A stretch of DNA of 28,355 nucleotides from an uncultured Oscillospiraceae bacterium. GTDB taxonomy: Bacteria > Bacillota > Clostridia > Oscillospirales > Acutalibacteraceae. Made by a program: the position numbers and the translations under genes. Below are positions 22,805-28,355 of this stretch, piece by piece. The DNA lies in NCBI GenBank assembly GCA_905193225.1, contig CAJJNV010000025.1, positions 1-28,355 on the forward strand, given 5' to 3'. Every line of letters begins with the position of its first letter. Within the stretch, counting starts at the first letter, position 1. The notes beneath the pieces are model-generated. The model saw nothing but the letters and a program-made list of their open reading frames with translations. It was not told the origin of the DNA and made no database searches.

Positions 22805-23551
22805 TTATCTTTTTACAAACTCGGTTTCGCATTCAAAGCATCGCTGCCCGTCCCTTGTGCCGAGCAGAATGTTGCCGCTTTCAAAAATCTCTATCGTGTC
22901 AAATACCTTTGCCTCTCCGGCATATATTATTTTAAAGTGAGATATGCGGTCTTGCTCAAGTCTCCTGCTGTAAATGTCGGTTACTATCTCAGCGTATTTT
23001 GTGTTGTTGAGATGTCGGTTGTAATCGGCGTCGGAAAAAAGCACCTTCCGGTCGCAAAGCTTTTTTGCATCGGCCGGTCTGTTTATGTGAAACCGTCCGT
23101 TTGAAAAGACCGGATCGGGATTTTCGGGAATGGCCAAGACCGGGGGATAGTCCTTTGGCCGCACAATTCTGTGGGTCTGTGGATTTGCCAAAAACCAACC
23201 TGCCGAGGCTTCCACAAGCGTGCTGCCTTTTTTATCGCATATGCGGCTGTTGCGGGTAAAGGTTGCGCCCTTTATTCCATAGCTCCAGGTGCTTAGGGTT
23301 ATGTCCTGCCAAAGCACCGGAGGGGTATACACGTGTATTTCAAGCCCCGACAGCAAAAACACCACTCCGTCCGAAAACAGCTTTTCATAGGGGAGATCGA
23401 GGCAAGATAAATGATCCCCCGCAATTTCCTGGAGGTATCTCATAATTGCCGGCAGCGACATTTGTTTGAACATATCGCTGTCGTAGCTTTTAACGCACAG
23501 CTCCTTTGAAAAGACCAGTCTGTTGTCCGATAAATTGTTTGCTTCATTCAT
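22805..23551 (-). CDS. Acyl-ACP thioesterase (FatA/FatB type)
   Basis: 248 aa, two hotdog domains. It releases free fatty acids from acyl carrier protein. The N-terminal hotdog contains MSLPAIMRYLQEIAGDHLSCL (helix with substrate contacts). The second carries the catalytic DADYNRHLNNTKYAEI motif (about 190-205), where the Asp, Asn and His match the plant/bacterial catalytic set. The length is usual for bacterial members. The ATG at 23551 (GGTGA upstream) is preferred to a GTG at 23560. Neighbouring DegV may handle the product fatty acids, but that link is inference because each has its own transcription signals. I see no clear promoter in the 784-bp gap upstream. Confidence 0.9.
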   Translation of the reverse strand: MNEANNLSDNRLVFSKELCVKSYDSDMFKQMSLPAIMRYLQEIAGDHLSCLDLPYEKLFSDGVVFLLSGLEIHVYTPPVLWQDITLSTWSYGIKGATFTRNSRICDKKGSTLVEASAGWFLANPQTHRIVRPKDYPPVLAIPENPDPVFSNGRFHINRPADAKKLCDRKVLFSDADYNRHLNNTKYAEIVTDIYSRRLEQDRISHFKIIYAGEAKVFDTIEIFESGNILLGTRDGQRCFECETEFVKR

Positions 23552-24335
23552 TGTTATCACCGTTTGTTACCTTTGTTTTTAGTTGCTTTTTTTGTTGATG
23601 CTGCGGCTGTGGTTTTTGCCGTCGGCAATTGCGGTTTTTGTTGTTGCGAATACTTGTTTCCTCTGCTGTTATTGTAGTCGGTGCGGCTGCGTATGATGCT
23701 GTTTTTTGCGGCCTTTGTCTGTGCTTTGACGATAAAGGCATCGCTTACGGCCGCAAGTAATCCGACCGCCTTTTATTTTAAACCTTTGCCCGGTCAATTT
23801 CAAGTGCTTTTCCGCCTGCTTGCGGTACAACTTGCAAAAACAAATCCGGATCTTAATGATTAAATCACGGAAAAAAGAAAAGTATAGATTCAATTAAGCA
23901 AAAAAGATGGGTAACGTTATATGTCAAGGCTTGTCCTTGTGCAACATTATATTAGCTTACATTATATTAGGCTTATTTATCAACTTGCGCAACAGGCTTA
24001 TATTATATATTGTATGACTGTTATATACCTAATAACCTTGTATAACCAACCGAGATATAACCAACCGAGATATAACCAACCGAGACCATACAGCGGCTAT
24101 AATCGCAAAATCCTTTTGATTGGGGACATCGGATTTTTAGGATGATTGAACTTTTTTCATCAAAAAGTATTACGACGGGGAAACTATATAATTCTAAAAA
24201 GTCATTAAACAAAAAGCTGACGTTTAATTTTGCCCTGATTTTTGGTCAAAACAAAGAAAATCAACATTTGATACTTGCTTTTTGAGTATAATATGTTAAA
24301 ATTACTGTGTAGTTTTTAAGTGAAGGAGCAGTCTT
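23552..24335. other. 784-bp AT-rich intergenic region between thioesterase and glgP
   Basis: It contains no ORF I believe. It holds two copies of ACATTATATTAG (about 23944 and 23959), the 15-bp triple repeat at 24041-24085, and plus-strand promoter-like pairs such as TTGTGC-17-CATTAT (from about 23939) and TTGCGC-17-TATTGT (from about 23985). Near glgP there is TTGATA-18-TATGTT (from 24269) with an embedded TATAAT. None of these is a clean consensus promoter. The rest (23560-23900) shows no recognisable feature. Confidence 0.6.
24041..24085. repeat. Three perfect 15-bp direct repeats
   Basis: TATAACCAACCGAGA at 24041-24055, 24056-24070 and 24071-24085, exact, with a partial copy before it (AATAACC). 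They lie 250 bp upstream of glgP in very AT-rich DNA. The layout is iteron-like or that of a repeated operator. Confidence 0.95.
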
Positions 24336-26735
24336 ATGAAAACAGGACTTACCGTTGAGCGGGCAGCCGAACTTATAAAGGAAAAGCTTTCCACCCATTT
24401 CGGCCTTTCTCCCGAAGATGCAAGCGACGAACACATCTATAAAGCCGTTGTGCTTGTGGTAAAGGACATTTTGGTCAAAGACCGTAACGAGTTTATGCAA
24501 AAGGCCGAGCAGCAAAACACAAAGCAGGTGTACTATCTGTGTATGGAGTTTTTGATGGGCCGCTCTTTAAAGAATACACTTTTCAACCTTAACATCACCT
24601 CTCCCATTTCCAAGGCTCTTGCGAAATTCGGGGTAAAGATAGATAAGATATACGAAATGGAACCCGATGCAGGTCTCGGAAACGGCGGTCTCGGCCGTCT
24701 TGCAGCCTGCTATCTCGACGGACTGGCCTCGGGCAGGTATCCGGCAATGGGATATTCCATCCGTTATGAATACGGCATATTCCGTCAAAAGCTTGTGGAC
24801 GGATGGCAGACCGAGCTTCCCGATTTCTGGCTCCCGGGCGGAGAGGTGTGGTTTGTGGAGCATCCCGACGATGCCATTGAGGTGAGATTCGATGGTAACA
24901 TACGGGATTGGTGGGACGGAAACTACCACCACGTTGAACACGAAAACTATACCCCTGTTAAGGCCATCCCCCACGATATGATGGTGGCCGGAGTGGACGG
25001 AAAGGGTGTTTCTCTTTTAAGACTGTGGAGCGCAGAGTCTCCGGGCCTCGATATGAAGCTCTTCAATGACGGCGACTATATGCGAGCCATCGAGCAGGAG
25101 GCTATGGCCGAGGTCATAAGCAAGGTGCTTTATCCCGCCGACAACCATAGGGAGGGAAAATCCCTTCGTCTGCGCCAGCAGTATTTCCTTGTGTCGGCCT
25201 CTATTCAGGATATCGTGAAGAATCATCTTAAAAATCACAGTATGGACGAACTGCCTTCTCTGGCAGCCATTCACACCAACGACACACACCCGGTGCTTGC
25301 CGTTCCCGAGCTTATGCGTATACTGCTCGACGAATGCGGATACACCTGGGAAAAGGCGTGGGACATAGTGGTCAGAACGGTGGCATACACCAACCACACA
25401 GTTATGAGCGAAGCTCTCGAATGCTGGCCTATCGACCTTTTCAAGGCGAGACTGCCCCGCATTTTCCAAATAGTAACCGAGATTGACAACCGCCACAGAG
25501 CATGGGTATGGGAACAGACCCATGATGCCGATTATGTCGAACGCACAGCCATAATCCGCGACGGGATTGTTAAAATGGCTAATCTTGCCGTGGCTGCCTG
25601 CCATAAGATCAACGGTGTTTCGCGGCTTCACAGTGAAATTCTAAAGAACGAGGTTTTCCGCGACTTCTATAATCTCACCCCCGACAAATTCACCAACGTC
25701 ACCAATGGTATCGCTCATCGCCGCTGGCTTTGTCAGGCCAATCCCGAGCTTTCGAAATATCTGAAAAATCTCATCGGAAGCGGCTTTATAACCGATGCAG
25801 AAAAGCTTTCTAAACTGCTCGAATATAAAGACGATGCGGCAGTCAAAGCGGAACTTGCAAAAATAAAACGCAGCAATAAGATACGCCTTGCGGAATATAT
25901 CAAAAAGACCGGCGGCGGAGACTGTGATCCCGATTCTATTTTCGATATTCAGATTAAGCGCCTGCACGAATACAAGCGCCAGCACCTTAACGCTTTGCAC
26001 ATTCTTTCGGAATACCTTTGGATAAAGGATCATCCCAACGAGCCTTTTGTCCCCAAGACCTATATTTTCGGTGCAAAATCCGCTCCGGGATATTACCTTG
26101 CCAAACAGATAATCCAGTTTATCTGCTGTATTTCAAAGCTTATCGACAGCGATCCCGCCGTAAAGGGTAAGCTCAAGGTGGTTTACGTCGAGGATTACCG
26201 CGTGACCCTTGCCGAGCTGCTCGTTCCTGCGGCCGACATAAGCGAACAGATATCCCTTGCCGGAACCGAGGCGTCGGGAACCGGTAATATGAAGCTTATG
26301 CTCAACGGCGCCGTCACTCTCGGCACCGAGGACGGAGCTAATGTAGAAATACACGAGGCGGTAGGGGACGACAACATCGTCATTTTCGGAATGAACGCCG
26401 AGGAGGCCAAGGAGCTTAAACTTTCCTACAACCCCCGTCAATACTATTATAACAATCCCGCCGTCAAACAGGCGGTGGATATGGCTCAGCGCGGTTTTGC
26501 CGGACACAGTTTTGATGCGGTGGTAAGCTCGCTGCTCGACAGGGACAATTATATGGTGCTTGCCGACTTTGAAAGCTATTGCCGCGCCCACGAAAGGATA
26601 GACAAACTCTATTGCGATAAGGATGCTTTCGGCAGAATGTCCATCGTCAACATCGCAAAGGCGGGCCGTTTTGCTTCCGATCGCGCCATCGCCGATTATG
26701 CAAGGGACATCTGGAACTGCAAACCGGTTAAATAA
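24336..26735 (+). CDS. glgP: Glycogen/alpha-glucan phosphorylase
   Basis: 799 aa, normal length. With PLP and phosphate it releases glucose-1-phosphate from alpha-1,4-glucan ends. GT35 marks: GNGGLGRLAACYLDGLASG (about 112-130), TNHTVMSEALECWP, VTNGIAHRRWL, QIKRLHEYKRQHLN, and the PLP lysine K653 in EASGTGNMKLMLNGAVTLG. It lacks an obvious allosteric N-terminal extension. AAGGAG lies eight bases before the ATG. It is monocistronic, since the next gene has its own promoter. No other glycogen genes are in the window. Confidence 0.97.
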   Translation: MKTGLTVERAAELIKEKLSTHFGLSPEDASDEHIYKAVVLVVKDILVKDRNEFMQKAEQQNTKQVYYLCMEFLMGRSLKNTLFNLNITSPISKALAKFGVKIDKIYEMEPDAGLGNGGLGRLAACYLDGLASGRYPAMGYSIRYEYGIFRQKLVDGWQTELPDFWLPGGEVWFVEHPDDAIEVRFDGNIRDWWDGNYHHVEHENYTPVKAIPHDMMVAGVDGKGVSLLRLWSAESPGLDMKLFNDGDYMRAIEQEAMAEVISKVLYPADNHREGKSLRLRQQYFLVSASIQDIVKNHLKNHSMDELPSLAAIHTNDTHPVLAVPELMRILLDECGYTWEKAWDIVVRTVAYTNHTVMSEALECWPIDLFKARLPRIFQIVTEIDNRHRAWVWEQTHDADYVERTAIIRDGIVKMANLAVAACHKINGVSRLHSEILKNEVFRDFYNLTPDKFTNVTNGIAHRRWLCQANPELSKYLKNLIGSGFITDAEKLSKLLEYKDDAAVKAELAKIKRSNKIRLAEYIKKTGGGDCDPDSIFDIQIKRLHEYKRQHLNALHILSEYLWIKDHPNEPFVPKTYIFGAKSAPGYYLAKQIIQFICCISKLIDSDPAVKGKLKVVYVEDYRVTLAELLVPAADISEQISLAGTEASGTGNMKLMLNGAVTLGTEDGANVEIHEAVGDDNIVIFGMNAEEAKELKLSYNPRQYYYNNPAVKQAVDMAQRGFAGHSFDAVVSSLLDRDNYMVLADFESYCRAHERIDKLYCDKDAFGRMSIVNIAKAGRFASDRAIADYARDIWNCKPVK

Positions 26736-26755
26736 ATTTGATTTGCCGAATTGCA

Positions 26756-26763
26756 TTGTCGAA
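26756..26763 (+). promoter_or_regulatory. Possible Spo0A-box-like octamer upstream of the HIT gene
   Basis: TTGTCGAA, 42 bp upstream of the -35 box at 26806. An octamer match is expected about once by chance in this window, so support is weak. Confidence 0.2.
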
Positions 26764-26805
26764 ACGATATTCCGTCAGCCAAACCGGCCCCGCACTTCTT
26801 TGCTC

Positions 26806-26834
26806 TTGAATTTCCTTAAAATCGGTATTATAAT
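26806..26834 (+). promoter_or_regulatory. Sigma-A promoter of the HIT gene
   Basis: TTGAAT (26806-26811), 17-bp spacer, TATAAT (26829-26834). Confidence 0.85.
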
Positions 26835-26892
26835 TTGTATAGAGCTATAAACCCGTCGGGTAAAATTTCATAAAAGCAACGGAGGTGAAAAA

Positions 26893-27231
26893 ATGGACTG
26901 CCTTTTTTGTAAGATAGCCGGGGGAGAAATCCCGTCAAAAAAGATTTACGAGGACGACAAGGTGTATGCTTTCGCCGACATCGACCCCCAGGCGCCCTTC
27001 CACGGCCTTGTGATCCCTAAGGAACATATTTCCTCGGCCGCCGAAATAACTCCCGAAAACAGCGCCGTTGTGGCTCATATTTTCGAAGTTATTGCAAAGA
27101 TAGCAAAGGAAAACGGCCTTGAGGAGGGCTTCCGCATTGTTTCAAACGTCGGAGAGCTCGGTCAGCAAAGCGTAAAGCATCTTCATTTTCATATTTTGGG
27201 CAAACGCCAGATGCAGTGGCCTCCGGGCTGA
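26893..27231 (+). CDS. HIT-family nucleotide hydrolase (HinT-like)
   Basis: 112 aa. It hydrolyses adenosine phosphoramidates and related AMP adducts. It has the N-terminal CLFCKIAGGEIPSKKIYEDD and the histidine triad HLHFHILG (about 96-103). The first His pair fits the HxHxH core, preceded by QSVKH. Two N-terminal cysteines (C3, C6) are common in Firmicute HinT and may bind zinc. GGAGGTG lies seven bases before the ATG. Single-gene unit with its own promoter, convergent with sleB. Confidence 0.95.
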   Translation: MDCLFCKIAGGEIPSKKIYEDDKVYAFADIDPQAPFHGLVIPKEHISSAAEITPENSAVVAHIFEVIAKIAKENGLEEGFRIVSNVGELGQQSVKHLHFHILGKRQMQWPPG

Positions 27232-27304
27232 TGCAAAGGGTAGGCTAAGCCGATGGCAGATGACACTGCGGTGAATATACCGCCGAAAGATTTAAAATGA
27301 ACCG

Positions 27305-27338
27305 GGCCGCGGTCGGGAAATTTTTCCCGACCGCGGCC
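27305..27338. terminator. Long perfect hairpin between HIT gene and sleB
   Basis: GGCCGCGGTCGGGAAA pairs with TTTCCCGACCGCGGCC (16 bp, loop TT). There is no T run after it on either strand, but its symmetric place between convergent genes suggests a bidirectional stop. Confidence 0.7.
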
Positions 27339-27468
27339 TTAGCCTTATGCCTGCTCAAAGCCGCTGAATGTTTGCGGGGCTTGTGCATTTGCGGTGTGGT
27401 TTATGGCATCGCCTGCGACACTGTCTATATTACCATTTATGGCAAGGCACCGTATGCACGCAAAAAAA

Positions 27469-28161
27469 CTACGAGCAAAAGACGTGCTTCCCAATGGTGG
27501 CAATTATCGGCCGTGAACGAATCCACTTACTTTTCGCCGTTACCGGATTATAATAGTATATGGCTCCTCCCGAAGGATCCCATCCGTTAAGGGCATCGCG
27601 GGCGGCCTTGTATGAACTGTCGGCCACCGGCTGCCAGAACTGTCCGTCGTTAAGACAGGAAAACGCTCCCGGCTGATAAATCACTCCGGAAATGGAATTG
27701 GGAAAGGAGGAATGCTTGACGCGGTTGAGCACCACCGCTCCCACCGCCACCTGTCCGACATAGCTTTCACCGCGTGCCTCAGCCGAAATAAGCCGAGCCA
27801 GCAGATTGAGATCGCTTGAGGAGGACGAAGATGACGACGAGGATGACGAGGAACTGCTTATGCCCATTGCCGCAAGAGTTTTCTTTCCGCAAATGCCGTC
27901 GGCCGTCAGCCCGTTTTTCTTTTGAAAATATATAACGGCGTTTTTAGTCTTTGTGCCATAGATTCCGTCGACGGTCGAATTGAAATATCCCCATTTTTTT
28001 AGGCGGGTCTGAATTTCTCTGACCTCCGATCCCGTGGAGCCTACCTTCGAAAGTGCGTCGGCCGATTGGGAAAAGGCCACCGCAATAATGAGAATGTTAA
28101 TAAAAATAATGACCGCAAGCTGCCATAATTTCTTTGCCGAAAAACATTTTATCCCTTTCAT
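27469..28161 (-). CDS. sleB: SleB-type spore-cortex-lytic hydrolase
   Basis: 230 aa. It cleaves cortex peptidoglycan during germination. Order: N-terminal hydrophobic export segment (about 13-36), a peptidoglycan-binding domain (GSTGSEVREIQTRLKKWGYF to GKKTLAAMG, about 42-100), a linker of 15 consecutive serines, then the CwlJ/SleB hydrolase domain with SAEARGE (catalytic Glu), AVGAVVLNR and GAIYYYNP. The serine run uses mixed codons, so it is not a simple DNA repeat. GAGGT lies upstream of the ATG. No ypeB partner is in the window to the left; the upstream side is off the edge. It could also serve as a vegetative amidase-like hydrolase, but the architecture fits SleB. Confidence 0.92.
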   Translation of the reverse strand: MKGIKCFSAKKLWQLAVIIFINILIIAVAFSQSADALSKVGSTGSEVREIQTRLKKWGYFNSTVDGIYGTKTKNAVIYFQKKNGLTADGICGKKTLAAMGISSSSSSSSSSSSSSSDLNLLARLISAEARGESYVGQVAVGAVVLNRVKHSSFPNSISGVIYQPGAFSCLNDGQFWQPVADSSYKAARDALNGWDPSGGAIYYYNPVTAKSKWIRSRPIIATIGKHVFCS

Positions 28162-28185
28162 ATATATACCTCGCTAAATGCCGTG

Positions 28186-28214
28186 ATGATATTACTCTTT
28201 CCCTTTTTGTTCAA
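28186..28214 (-). promoter_or_regulatory. Possible sleB promoter
   Basis: Minus strand: TTGAAC (28209-28214), 17-bp spacer, TATCAT (28186-28191). sleB is usually read by sigma-G. A sigma-G reading (TGAACA with CATCAC) is possible but has a long spacer. Assignment is uncertain. Confidence 0.4.
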
Positions 28215-28320
28215 AATATCCAAAGAGAAGAAATGTCGGCACAATATATGCCCGAAAAAAGCAAAATCTCCCCAATATTTGGACAAGCAAAAAAAGTTTG
28301 AAAAAAATCAAAAAAGGGGG

Positions 28321-28349
28321 TTGACAAGAGGCGGTAATTTTGGTATTAT
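28321..28349 (+). promoter_or_regulatory. Sigma-A promoter firing out of the right edge
   Basis: TTGACA (28321-28326), 17-bp spacer, TATTAT (28344-28349). It points to a plus-strand gene that begins beyond the window. Confidence 0.85.
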
Positions 28350-28355
28350 ATCGGG

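Noticed and set aside
23681..24145. Short plus-strand ORFs before glgP (60 and 74 codons, one with YNQPR repeats)
   Set aside because: No ribosome sites and atypical composition. The YNQPR repeats are simply the translation of the 15-bp DNA repeat.

Overview
The window looks like a chromosome segment from an endospore-forming member of the Clostridia, most likely an uncultured gut Oscillospirales/Ruminococcaceae-type bacterium. That placement is an inference. It rests on a complete ctsR-mcsA-mcsB-clpC heat-shock operon, a SleB-type cortex hydrolase, SipW-type signal peptides on TasA-like proteins, a Clostridia-type SerA with an ACT domain, consensus sigma-A promoters, and mixed AT-rich intergenic and moderately GC coding DNA. 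There is no tRNA, rRNA, insertion sequence, phage gene or CRISPR array that I can see.

Left part (1-3705, minus strand): two tandem TasA/camelysin-like secreted proteins carry C-terminal beta-helix-type repeats. They share a nearly identical first 40 codons, and a ~180-bp terminator/promoter spacer is duplicated. The second spacer copy sits at the window edge, so a third gene probably lies just outside. Upstream of them is a ~200-nt pseudoknotted RNA ending in T9, which I propose as a structured ncRNA (possibly raiA-class, unverified).

3706-7237 (minus): yebC, a membrane PASTA protein whose kinase domain has lost all three catalytic residues, and a PflX-type radical SAM protein form a probable operon. 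A divergent promoter pair separates yebC from birA.

7311-16100 (plus): birA (no normal start codon in frame), a PaaI-type thioesterase whose tail merges into 40-bp repeats, azlCD amino-acid exporter, an HtrA-type membrane protease, serC-serA behind a structured 200-nt leader, and a zinc-ribbon/DUF4234 plus DUF2752 membrane pair.

16154-23551 (minus): clpC, mcsB, mcsA and ctsR behind a consensus promoter overlapped by CtsR heptads. Then come degV with a long hairpin leader and an acyl-ACP thioesterase.

24041-28355: 15-bp triple repeats upstream of glycogen phosphorylase (glgP), a HIT hydrolase, a convergent sleB, and a promoter firing out of the right edge.

The genes are mostly housekeeping (protein quality control, serine synthesis, biotinylation, glycogen use). 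The accessory, least explained material is the TasA-like array with its neighbouring RNA, the pseudokinase, and several structured leaders and short repeats.
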